From NCBI RefSeq assembly GCF_042767895.1, contig NC_091558.1:11573346-11583345 (forward strand): a DNA stretch of 10,000 bases, given 5' to 3'. A program made the position numbers and the translations under genes. Source of the DNA: Penaeus vannamei. Lineage: Eukaryota; Arthropoda; Malacostraca; Decapoda; Penaeidae. Numbering within the stretch: position 1 is the first letter of the stretch; each line of letters starts with the position of its first letter. Positions 1-8,072 of the stretch are shown piece by piece. The notes beneath the pieces were generated by a model. That model was given only the letters and a program-made list of their open reading frames with translations. It was not told where the DNA came from and searched no databases.

Positions 1-80
1 CACTTCACAGGCCATTCACGAGTCATCAGGGCCAGATTCGATACTAATCTAGTTTGTTAAGCTCGTCAGCCTAAACACGA
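1..80. other. Non-repetitive left edge
   Basis: Ordinary mixed-composition sequence before the purine tract starts. No frame of note, no splice or promoter motif that I can defend, and no recognisable family. It is cut by the window edge. Confidence 0.5.
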
Positions 81-480
81 AAGGGGAGAGGGAGGGGAAG
101 AGGGGAGAAGAGGGGAAGAGGGGGAGGAGAGGGGAAGAGGGAGGAGAGGGGAATTGGGGAGAGGAGGGGAGAAGAGGAAGAGGAAGAGAGGAGGGGAATT
201 TGGGAGGGAAGAGAGGAATTGGGGAGAGGAGGGGAATTGTGGGAGTGGAGGGGAAGAGGGGAGGAATTGGGGAAGGGAAGAGGGGGAGGGGAGGGCTTGG
301 GGGAAGGAGGGGACGAAGGTAAAAAGAGAGGGAGATGGGGAAAGAGGGAGAGAAGGGAGGATGTTGGCGTGAGAGAAGAGGTAGTGTAGAGAGATGGATT
401 AAGAGAAAAGAGTAGGGGTGGAAGGAAAGGAAGAGGAGAAGGGAAGGGAAGGAGGATATGAAAGAGGGAGGAGGAGATGC
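81..480 (+). repeat. G-rich polypurine minisatellite
   Basis: Nearly uninterrupted purine on the plus strand, built from GGGGA, GAGG and GAAG blocks. An AATT punctuation inside G-runs recurs at about 152, 197, 217, 235 and 265, and a 21-base block is repeated exactly at 150-170 and 215-235, so this is a degenerate, irregularly spaced minisatellite. Many runs of three to five G separated by one to five bases give repeated G-quadruplex potential on the plus strand. Gly/Arg/Glu or Pro/Ser/Leu open frames across it are repeat translations. Confidence 0.9.
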
Positions 481-595
481 AGGGAGAGCGAGAGAAGATA
501 GATATAAGAACGACAGTCTGTTGATTCCGCAGTTCATCCTTCATTAATACTTAATTCGGGAGACCGGCTTCCGCCTCTTCTATTATTGTATTGTA
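481..595. other. Short non-repetitive spacer
   Basis: Transition from purine repeat to AT repeat. Mixed composition with one moderately GC-rich piece near 558-580. No gene, RNA or regulatory element can be supported. Confidence 0.5.
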
Positions 596-685
596 TATAT
601 TATATCATATTATATTATATTTTCCATATATATATATAAGATATATAATATGATATGATATAATTACATATAATATATGATATAA

Positions 686-717
<32 letters not shown>

Positions 718-795
718 ACAATATATATATATATATATATATATGATATATGATATATATATATAAATATATGATATAATATATATATATATATG

Positions 796-877
<82 letters not shown>

Positions 878-925
878 ATAATGTGATGTATCATATAATA
901 TAATATATATAATACAATAACAATA
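596..925. repeat. Compound (AT)n microsatellite
   Basis: Alternating TA array with GATATG, ACAT and AAAT interruptions. Perfect alternating runs lie at about 694-718, 721-744, 781-794 and 803-870, the last 68 bp long. Because AT alternation is self-complementary, the block can extrude cruciforms or form slipped hairpins, and it is a likely site of length polymorphism and assembly error. The Tyr/Ile open frames on both strands are repeat artefacts. Confidence 0.97.
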
Positions 926-1105
926 TACCATATACAGTAACAATAACAGTAATGATAACAATGATAACAATGATAATAATAATAATCATTATCCCTGTTT
1001 TTCACCATTACTATTAATATCACTATCATCATGAACATCATTATTACCATTACCATTATTATCATTATCCTTTCTCCTGTTATCATCATCGTCTTAATAA
1101 AGATA
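926..1105. repeat. AAT/ATC trinucleotide-type repeat
   Basis: Degenerate trinucleotide repeat made of AAT, ATG, AAC and ATC triplets. The first half (to about 985) is dominated by AATGATAAC-like units and the second half (about 1003-1075) by their complement, CATTATTACC-like units, so the block is an imperfect inverted arrangement. A local GATAAT/ATTATC pair sits at 972-977 and 988-993. An AATAAA at 1096-1101 is most simply explained by this composition. Confidence 0.9.
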
Positions 1106-1203
1106 TTAATGCTGCTGACGATGCCACCAGCACGACGGCATGGCGGCCGCTCTCTCCGTGCATGGCCGCCGGGCAATCATCCGAACGCCACCGCGATGCC
1201 CCG

Positions 1204-1217
1204 GTTCCCATGGCAAC
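1204..1217. promoter_or_regulatory. RFX-type X-box motif
   Basis: The 14 bases GTTCCCATGGCAAC match the X-box consensus GTYNCCATRGNAAC at every position, and the two halves are near-palindromic. X-boxes bind RFX winged-helix factors, which in animals control ciliary genes, usually from within a couple of hundred bases of the start codon. On the minus strand a strong-context ATG (GCGGCCGCCATG, ATG at 1139-1141) lies about 62 bases downstream, though its frame closes after 11 codons unless spliced. Function is inferred from motif and context only. Confidence 0.45.
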
Positions 1218-1253
1218 GCGCGTTTGATCCCGTCACGCGCCGACATCCGCTCG

Positions 1254-1301
1254 CCCTCCCGCCCGCAAGCCCGCCCACCCGCACGCCCGCACGCCCGCTC
1301 G
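1254..1301 (+). repeat. 8-bp GC minisatellite (CCCGCACG-like)
   Basis: Six consecutive 8-base units of consensus CCCGCNCG can be laid out at 1254, 1262, 1270, 1278, 1286 and 1294; the units at 1278 and 1286 are identical. The translations (Pro/Ala/Arg-rich on both strands) reflect the repeat. Confidence 0.75.
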
Positions 1302-1330
1302 CTCGACACGGGATGCTGGTGATGGATTGG

Positions 1331-1389
1331 CGCTTGTGCAGCTGCGGTCCTGCGTTTCGGCGGTGGAAGGTTCCGCAGCTGCACGGGCG
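1331..1389. other. Perfect 12-bp inverted repeat with twin CAGCTG E-boxes
   Basis: GTGCAGCTGCGG at 1336-1347 is the exact reverse complement of CCGCAGCTGCAC at 1373-1384, separated by 25 bases. Allowing two G-U pairs, the stem extends to 17 pairs (1331-1347 with 1373-1389). Each arm carries the E-box CAGCTG (1339-1344, 1377-1382). It could be a paired bHLH binding site, an RNA hairpin or a cruciform. It is shorter than a typical microRNA precursor stem. Confidence 0.75.
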
Positions 1390-1461
1390 GGGGCGAGCGG
1401 GTCGGCGGTTGCGGTGTTGGTGGGCGGTGGTTGACGGAGGCGGGGAAGGGGGTGCAGAGTT

Positions 1462-1490
1462 GGGAGGTGGTGGTGGTGGTGGGGGGGTGT
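1462..1490 (+). repeat. (GGT)n / G-tract
   Basis: Short run of GGT triplets ending in seven G (1481-1487). It supplies a plus-strand G-quadruplex-like motif at the right edge of the CpG island. Confidence 0.8.
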
Positions 1491-1500
1491 CTCGCTTGTT

Positions 1501-1650
1501 TTGTTTAGTTTTTGCCTTTTCTCTCTTTAATTCTCTCTTTCTTTTTCTCTTTTCTCTTCCTAATTCCCTTTTCTCTTCAGCATTCTCTCTCTTCTCTTCC
1601 TCATTCTCTATCTCTCTCTCTCTCTCGCTCACTCGCTCGCTCTCTCCATA
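1501..1650 (+). repeat. CT-rich polypyrimidine tract
   Basis: T- and C-rich sequence grading into pure CT alternation at about 1609-1626, followed by a CTCGCTCACTCGCTCG stretch. No gene content. It could serve as a splice-acceptor tract but no convincing exon follows. Confidence 0.85.
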
Positions 1651-1710
1651 CATATATATGCGTACATAAAACCATATACATATATATACCCACACATACA
1701 CATCTAAACC
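1651..1710. repeat. Degenerate TACA/TATA repeat
   Basis: CATA, TACA and TATATA units with a short ACACATACAC piece, forming a decayed compound microsatellite between the pyrimidine tract and the next unique block. Confidence 0.7.
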
Positions 1711-1968
1711 GAGCCATCAACCTTAAAGCCTCCCCGCCAGACGTCCTCCGCCAATGACGTCCAGCAAGACATTGACACATCCTCTCTGCGCGCACCTGCT
1801 CCCCTGAGGCCGATCGTCGCCGCTATAACCTCCTGGAGACGCAGAGGATCCGGTCGCCGAAGAGGATCAGATCGCGATTAAGTGGATTTGGATTCTCTTG
1901 CGCCGCGCGGGAATCGAGCGGGTTTGCGCGTCTATGAAATCGCATTAGGTTTGTTTATATCTGCGTTT
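1711..1968. other. Non-repetitive block with CCAAT/CRE-like pair
   Basis: Mixed, moderately GC-rich sequence without evident repeats. CCAAT at 1751-1755 overlaps TGACGTCC (1755-1762), a seven-of-eight match to the cAMP response element, and GACGTCC occurs again at 1740-1746. No long frame and no family resemblance. It may be regulatory DNA or simply unique intergenic sequence; short motifs like these are expected by chance. Confidence 0.4.
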
Positions 1969-2260
1969 GGACTTGTGTGTGTGTTTGTGTTTTAGATGTA
2001 TGCGTGTATTTCGGAATGTGTATCTATATGCATACAGTGTGTGTATGTATGAGTGTATATGTGTGTTTATATATAAATATTTTTATAAATAGAGAGAGAT
2101 GGATGCAGATGATATAGAAATAGCTTTATAGATACGTAAGTGTGTATGTAGGTATGTATATATGTATGCATGTACGTATGTATGTATGTATCTATGTATG
2201 TCCTGCATGTATTATATGTATGTATGCATATATGTATGAAGCTGTATGAACATGAAATCA
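1969..2260 (+). repeat. Compound TG / TATG microsatellite
   Basis: Starts with TGTG units (about 1973-1990), passes through mixed TGTA/TATA sequence with a short (GA) piece near 2090-2098, and ends in TATG tetranucleotides (about 2148-2250) with TGCATG and TACGTA variants. The Thr/Tyr/His or Met/Tyr/Val frames are artefacts. Confidence 0.9.
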
Positions 2261-2510
2261 TACATTTTTTTCTCTCTCTGTTATGCTACATCATTTTTTT
2301 TCTGCTGCGCGATATCGTCCCATTTATCAGGCTTTCCTCATCCACTCCTCCCCTTCCTCCTACCCCCACTCCCTCACCCCCCCCCCCCGCGCCTAAATCC
2401 CGCACCGCACCGCCGCCGCCCTTAAATCACGCCCATCCTTGAATATCGCTCCCTGCCTCACGCCCGCCAAGGAACACTTATGGGAATCGCTTTTTTGGAA
2501 TTCGATTCCC
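2261..2510. other. Mixed low-complexity spacer with C12 tract
   Basis: T-rich runs, then a C/T-rich stretch with twelve consecutive C at 2377-2388, then about 100 bases of more ordinary sequence. GGGAATCG (2482-2489) and CGATTCCC (2503-2510) form an 8-bp inverted repeat with a 13-base loop, which is within chance expectation for this length. No gene is seen. Confidence 0.55.
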
Positions 2511-3480
<970 letters not shown>

Positions 3481-3660
3481 TCTAGTTACCTGCCCTCCCT
3501 TCGCTCTCACTTCGAAAGTTTGAGCGATCTGAGATTCCCCCTTCCACGCAGCATCCAAACTATCAAGACGTTTATCTCCCTCTCGTCTCTTCTCCTCTCC
3601 TCGCGGCAGCATCTCCTCCTCCTTCGCGAATTTTTGAAGGAAGTAATCCCTTTTTATCTC
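3481..3660. other. Semi-unique stretch, possible minus-strand exon
   Basis: Less biased than its surroundings. On the minus strand an open frame from ATG 3612 reads into residues LDSLDAAWKGESQIAQTFEV, followed by a CAG/GTAACT donor-like junction at 3490/3489, giving a 41-codon candidate coding exon. No homologue is recognised and the initiation context is only moderate. Chance openness in a purine-biased strand is the main alternative. Confidence 0.2.
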
Positions 3661-3840
3661 TTCCTTCTCCCCTTGTCTGTGTCGTCTTTATCCACGTATT
3701 TCCTTTGCTTCTTCCATCTCTTTGCGGTGATTCTTCTCCTGGTATTTATGTCTTTTCTGGTTCTTCCTTTTTCTTTTCCTCTTCCTTTTTCCTCTTCTTT
3801 AATGCTCTTTCCTCCCTCTCCTCCCCCTTTTTCTCTACAA
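3661..3840 (+). repeat. T/C-rich polypyrimidine stretch
   Basis: TTCTTCC and CTTTTTCC runs with few purines and no regular unit. Leu/Phe/Ser-rich frames are compositional. Confidence 0.75.
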
Positions 3841-4478
3841 TACTCCCTTAACCCCTTTCTCTTCCCTCCCTTCTCCCTGTTCCTTCCTCCCACCTCCTAC
3901 TTCCTTCTCCTCCACCTCTACTCCACCTCTCCTCCCCTAACCGCTAACTCCACCTCCTTAACCTTCGCCTCCCTCCATCCCCTCCTCCATCCCCCTACCT
4001 AACCTCCTCCCACCTCACTTCCTCCCTCTGGACCCCTAACCCAACCTCCCCCCACTTCCTCACCCTACCCCAACCCTTATCTCCACCCCCAAACCCACCT
4101 CCACCCCCAAAACCTCCCCTCCCTTCCCTCCACCCCTCCCTCCAACCCCACCTCTCTTCCCACCCGCACCCCTTCCCCACCTCCAACCCCACCTTCTCCC
4201 ACTTAAACCCACCTTCCACCTTCCCCACCTCCCTCCCCTCCCTTCCCTCCACCCCCTACCTCCACCCCCACGCCAACCTCCAACCCCACTTCTCCCCCCA
4301 CCCCTAACCCACCTCCACCCTCCACCCCAACCTCCACCCCCCCCCCCCTTCCTCCACCCCTACCTCCAACCCCACCCCAACCTCCAACCCCCACCCCTAC
4401 CTCCACCTCCCCCTCCCCCTACCCTCCCCTCCCCCTCCCTCTCCCTCACCCTCCCTCCCCTCCCCACCTCCCCCCCTC
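3841..4478 (+). repeat. C-rich, nearly G-free CCT/CCA minisatellite
   Basis: By count only seven G occur in these 638 plus-strand bases; the rest is C with T and A. The sequence is a degenerate mix of CCTCC, CCACC, CCAACCCC and CCCTAACC. A 12-base core CTCCAACCCCAC recurs exactly at 4140, 4181, 4278 and 4364, and twelve consecutive C lie at 4337-4348. The minus strand is a near-continuous series of G-runs, so G-quadruplex (minus) and i-motif (plus) potential is very high. CCCTAACCC-like pieces resemble telomeric repeats but are not tandem. Confidence 0.92.
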
Positions 4479-4620
4479 GTGGCGTGTGGATGCTCCAAGT
4501 GGCCTGTACAATCATCCTCCAAGAGCTGGTGGATTACGGAGATATTGGCGACGTGTTCTGAGGACTCTCCCTCGGATCTCCCCTCGGTTGGGTCGCCGCT
4601 GGCCATCGTCGGCTTCGTTT
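4479..4620. other. Unique island with coding-like frames on both strands
   Basis: About 140 bases of balanced composition embedded in pyrimidine repeats. On the plus strand the frame from ATG 4490 to TGA 4561 (23 codons) reads MLQVACTIILQELVDYGDIG and three more residues, preceded by a long polypyrimidine tract and an AG at 4498-4499 that could act as acceptor. On the minus strand a frame from ATG 4606 in a strong context (A at -3, G at +4) reads MASGDPTEGRSEGESSEHVA and continues for about 20 more ordinary residues before entering Gly/Glu repeat. At most one can be real; neither resembles a family I recognise. Confidence 0.25.
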
Positions 4621-5358
4621 TCCCCTCTCTCTCTCTCTCTCTCTTCCCCTCTCTTCGCGCGTTTTCTTTAATCGGTTTTTTTTTCTCTCTCTCTCTCTTT
4701 TCTCACTCATTTTTTTCGTTTGTTTGTTTGATTGTTTGTTTCTTTCTTTCTCGTTTTTTCTCTTTCTTGTTTTTCTTCTATCTCATTTTTCTTTTCATTC
4801 TTTCTTTTCTCTCTCTTTCTCTTCTTTCCATCTTTTTTCTATTTCTTTTTTCCATTTCTCTTTCTCCCTTTCCCCTCTTTCCCTTCTTTTCTTTTCTTTT
4901 CCGTTTTCCCCTCTTTCCCTTATTTCCTCTTTATTGCCCCCCTCTTTTCCTTTCTCTCTCTGTCTTTCTCTGTCCCCTTTGTTCTCCTTTCATGTATTTT
5001 CCATTTCTTTCTCTCTCTTTGTTCGTTTCCTCTTCTGATTCACTTTCATCAAGGTCCCTCTCACTTCCTTCTTCTTCATATTCCTCGGTTCTTCTTCTTT
5101 TTTCCTTTTTCCCTCTTTATCCTTCCTCGTCTTTTCCCTCCCTTTTCTCCCCCTTCCCTTACCCTCTATTCCCTCCTCCCTTTTTCTACCTCTTCGTTTT
5201 CCTTGTCATTTACCCCTCTCCTTACCCTTCCCGCTTCTCGGTTTTCTTTCTCCCTGCTTCCCTTTTTTCTTGTTCTTTTTTCCCTTTCATCTCCCTGTTT
5301 CCCTTCGACTCATTCTCCCTTCCTTCTCCTTTCTCCCTTTTTTCCCGATTTTTTCCCC
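4621..5358 (+). repeat. Long polypyrimidine tract (T/C)
   Basis: About 740 bases dominated by CTTT, TTTC and CTCT with very few purines; short (CT)n at 4624-4642 and 4686-4698. No regular long unit. Phe/Ser/Leu-rich frames here mimic membrane proteins but are compositional. Confidence 0.9.
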
Positions 5359-5890
5359 TTGGAGGGATGTATGAAGGGAGCGAGAGAGAAAAAGAAGAAT
5401 AGAGGAAGAGAGAGAGAGAAAGAGGAAAGAATATATGGATGGATGAATGAGAGGAAGGAGACATAAAGGAAGGGAAGAGAAAGATAAAAAGAGAGAAGAA
5501 TGGATGTATAGGTGAAAGAAAGGACACCGAAAGGAAGGGAGAGAGAGAGTGGATGGAGCAAGCGGGGAGAAAGAAAGAAAAAGAGGAAAACATGTATCAC
5601 AAAAAAGACTGATAGAGACAAAGTAAGAGAAAGCGAAAAAGAAAGAGAAAGAAAGCGTAGATGAGAGAGAGAGAGAGAGTGGAAAGAGAGAGTAAAGAGT
5701 GAAAGAGAGGGGGAGAGTAAAAGAAAGAGAGAGAGAGAGAGAGAGAGACAGGGGAAGGAGAAAGAGAGAAATCAAAGGAGAAAAAGATGGAAAGAGAGAG
5801 AGAGAAATCAAAGGAGAAAGAGAAAGAAAGAAAGAAAGAAAGACAAAGAAAAAGAATAAGAAACAGAGAGAAAAAGAAGAAGAGAGAGTG
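5359..5890 (+). repeat. Long polypurine tract (G/A)
   Basis: Starts abruptly after the CCCCTTGG junction near 5355-5362. GAGA, GGAAGG, AAAG and GAAA blocks with occasional T; (GA)n at about 5664-5680 and 5726-5748. Two near-identical AGAGAAATCAAAGGAGAAA segments lie at 5764-5782 and 5802-5820. It is the purine mirror of the preceding tract. Confidence 0.9.
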
Positions 5891-5898
5891 GCATAAGA

Positions 5899-5936
5899 CC
5901 CCCCAAGAACCCCCCCACCCCTTCCCCCACCCCGGG
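5899..5936 (-). other. Strong G-quadruplex motif (minus strand)
   Basis: Five C-runs on the plus strand of 6, 7, 4, 5 and 4 bases (5899-5904, 5910-5916, 5918-5921, 5924-5928, 5930-5933) are separated by spacers of 5, 1, 2 and 1 bases. On the minus strand this exceeds the usual four-run, loop 1-7 rule for G-quadruplexes; the plus strand could form an i-motif. It sits exactly at the end of the 530-base purine tract. Confidence 0.8.
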
Positions 5937-6330
<394 letters not shown>

Positions 6331-6750
6331 TCTTTCATTTTCCGCCACACGAGAGAATATCGAACAGCCGATGAGTTCCCATGATATTGAGATTCGGGCC
6401 GACATCTTCGCCACCGACAAATTCCCGCATTAGTAAATCATCCTCCTTGTGTGTTCGGATCCCTTCATTCGAACGAGATGTTTTTTTCTGTTCGGTTTTT
6501 GTTTTCTCTCTCTCTTTTTCGCTCTCCTTCTCTTTCACTTTCGTTCAAAAAGGAAGAGGATGAAAGAGATAGAGAAAGAGATTTTTTTTCGAATAGGAGA
6601 GATAAAATTCCCGACTTGACACCGGTTTCTGAGAAAGATAATGATGACGTTCGGGACGAGATGAAAATAAGGGAAAGACGAACACATCGGCCATCGCGCA
6701 GGGATCCGAACACGGGCGGTGATCCGGATTAGGGGAGAGGAATATGGAGA
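6331..6750. other. Mostly unique block bounded by a 14-bp inverted pair
   Basis: GTGTTCGGATCCCT (6451-6464) is the exact reverse complement of AGGGATCCGAACAC (6700-6713), so a 263-bp segment has 14-bp perfect inverted ends. Inside are a pyrimidine piece (6481-6545) and a purine piece (6548-6590). No target-site duplication is visible beside the ends. A plus frame from ATG 6478 to a stop at 6732 runs through the pyrimidine piece into a charged segment with residues IPDLTPVSEKDNDDVRDEMK, of unknown identity. It could be a small non-autonomous element remnant or coincidence. Confidence 0.4.
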
Positions 6751-7010
6751 AATTTTGGCGCTAAGCTGATTATTGTCTCAGGCAGCTTGTAATCGGTCGC
6801 TCCAGCGTTTAATAACATCACTCTCTAAATTTGTTCCCCGCATTCAGCGACACTCCGCCATGTTTGTTTCAGTTTCGGTGAGAAGGAAGGTTGCCGGACC
6901 ACAGGGTTCTTCTCTGTCCGGATAAATGGAGGTCGGATGCCGGACCATTGGCTCGGCGAGGCGCTCTTCACTGGCTAGCGATCGTCTGTCTCTATCATTC
7001 CTTTCTGTGT
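6751..7010. promoter_or_regulatory. Non-repetitive block with promoter-type motifs
   Basis: The most ordinary-looking DNA in the window. It carries TTTGGCGC (6754-6761, E2F-like), CCGCCATGTT (6855-6864, YY1/Pho-like), an inverted CCAAT (ATTGG, 6946-6950) and a direct repeat of TGCCGGACCA (6892-6901 and 6938-6947). The ATG inside the YY1-like site opens a 21-codon frame ending at 6925 and is followed by a donor-like GTGAGA at 6878. These motifs together suggest a promoter, but each is short and no downstream gene is visible because repeats begin at about 7010. Confidence 0.25.
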
Positions 7011-7140
7011 TTCTCCATCTCTCAATATCTCCCTCTCTATCAATGTATTAATATACATGTCTATCTATCTGTCTATCTAAATCCAATCTATCTATCTATC
7101 TGTATGTATAATACACACACATATATATATATACATTACT
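7011..7140 (+). repeat. Compound TCTA / CA / TA microsatellite
   Basis: TCTA tetranucleotides with TCTG variants (about 7060-7103), then a short ACACACAC piece and TATATA (about 7111-7133). A continuation of the compound array that follows. Confidence 0.9.
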
Positions 7141-7380
<240 letters not shown>

Positions 7381-7523
7381 TCAGCTAAAACAGGCGCGTC
7401 GCCCCAGGCTCTCGATCCCGAATATGACCAATCAGAATAACAGTGACAGCATCCGACGCCCCTCTCGCTCTCCTCCTTGACGAACTCAGATGCTGATTAA
7501 TTGACACTTCCGACTGGCCACGT
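7381..7523. other. Unique spacer with CCAAT box
   Basis: About 140 bases of balanced sequence. GACCAATCAGA (7426-7436) fits the NF-Y/CCAAT consensus well. A plus frame exits the TA repeat and reads LKQARRPRLSIPNMTNQNNS plus 12 residues to a stop at 7480, with no recognised homologue. Nothing else is supported. Confidence 0.35.
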
Positions 7524-8060
7524 CCCCTCTCCTCCCCTCTCCTCCTTCCCCTCTCCTCCTTCCCCTCTCCTCCTCTCTCTTCTTCCCTTCTCCTCCCCTC
7601 TCCTCCTCTCTCTTCTTCTCCTCTCCTCCCGTCTTCCCTTCCCCTCTCCTGTCCTCTCTCCTCCTACTCCTCGTTCCGCTCTCCACCTTCCTCTCTCCTT
7701 CCTTTCTCCTCCGCTCTCTCTTTCCCTCTTCTCTCTCTTTCACTTCCCCTTCCGTCTGTCCTTCCCCACTTCTCTCCTCTCTCCTTCACTTTCCCTCTCC
7801 TCTCTGTTTCCCTTCTCCTTCCCTCTCTCTTTCCCCTCTCCTTCCCTCTCTTATTCCCCTCTCCTCTCCTCTCTCCTTCCCTTCTCCTTCCCTCTCTCTT
7901 TCCCCTCTCCTTCGCTCTCTTATCCCCTCTCCTCTCCTCTCTCTTTCCCTTCTCCTTCCCTCTCCCTTCCTCTCTCCTCCTCTCTGCCCTTCCCCTCTCC
8001 ACCTTCCTTTCCCCTTCCCTTCTCCTCTCCTCTCCTATCTCCTCATACTCCTCTTCCCCC
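7524..8060 (+). repeat. Polypyrimidine minisatellite region
   Basis: C/T-only sequence with short T-C-C units. CCCCTCTCCTCCTT (14 bp) is tandem at 7534 and 7548, with further partial units; a 24-base block recurs exactly 33 bases apart (7562-7585, 7595-7618). A longer 69-bp unit occupies 7808-7970. Ser/Leu/Pro frames across it are repeat translations. Confidence 0.92.
7808..7970 (+). repeat. 69-bp tandem minisatellite
   Basis: The block starting TTCCCTTCTCCTTCCCTCTC recurs at 7808, 7877 and 7945, giving periods of 69 and 68 bases and about 2.4 copies. The first two copies share a CTCTCTTAT punctuation and differ by a G substitution (CTTCGCTC) and a one-base indel, which indicates a fairly young duplication. 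Confidence 0.85.
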
Positions 8061-8072
8061 TTCATCATCACC

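Larger units (their letters stand above)
1106..1500. promoter_or_regulatory. CpG-dense island, candidate promoter or first exon
   Basis: GC-rich block standing out sharply from the AT repeats on its left and the pyrimidine tract on its right. I count about 45 CpG dinucleotides in the 300 bases 1141-1440, with a NotI site at 1143-1150. It contains a full RFX X-box match, a perfect 12-bp inverted repeat and an 8-bp GC minisatellite, each listed separately. Open frames exist on both strands (for example plus from ATG 1313, and minus from ATG 1141 in a strong initiation context), but none resembles a family I know. A promoter or 5' exon is inference from composition and motifs; a GC-rich repeat remnant is the alternative. 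Confidence 0.45.

Noticed and set aside
81..300. CRISPR-like array from the evenly recurring AATT blocks
   Set aside because: Spacing is irregular (45, 20, 18 and 30 bases), spacers are the same purine repeat, and the overall context is eukaryotic.
1096..1101. AATAAA as a poly(A) signal
   Set aside because: Embedded in AAT/ATC repeat without a GT-rich downstream element; further AATAAA strings near 8288, 8402 and 9305 lie in A-rich purine DNA and are equally uninformative.
2482..2510. 8-bp inverted repeat GGGAATCG/CGATTCCC as a hairpin or terminator
   Set aside because: Several such stems are expected by chance in 10 kb, and the setting is eukaryotic, so a bacterial-type terminator is not relevant.
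4021..4320. Interstitial telomere array suggested by CCCTAACCC pieces
   Set aside because: Units are not tandem and match neither the arthropod TTAGG nor the vertebrate TTAGGG repeat in register.
4479..5466. Long plus-strand Phe/Ser/Leu open frames resembling a multi-pass membrane protein
   Set aside because: Hydrophobicity follows from T/C-only codons; several overlapping frames are open together and no family pattern is present beyond the island at 4479-4620.
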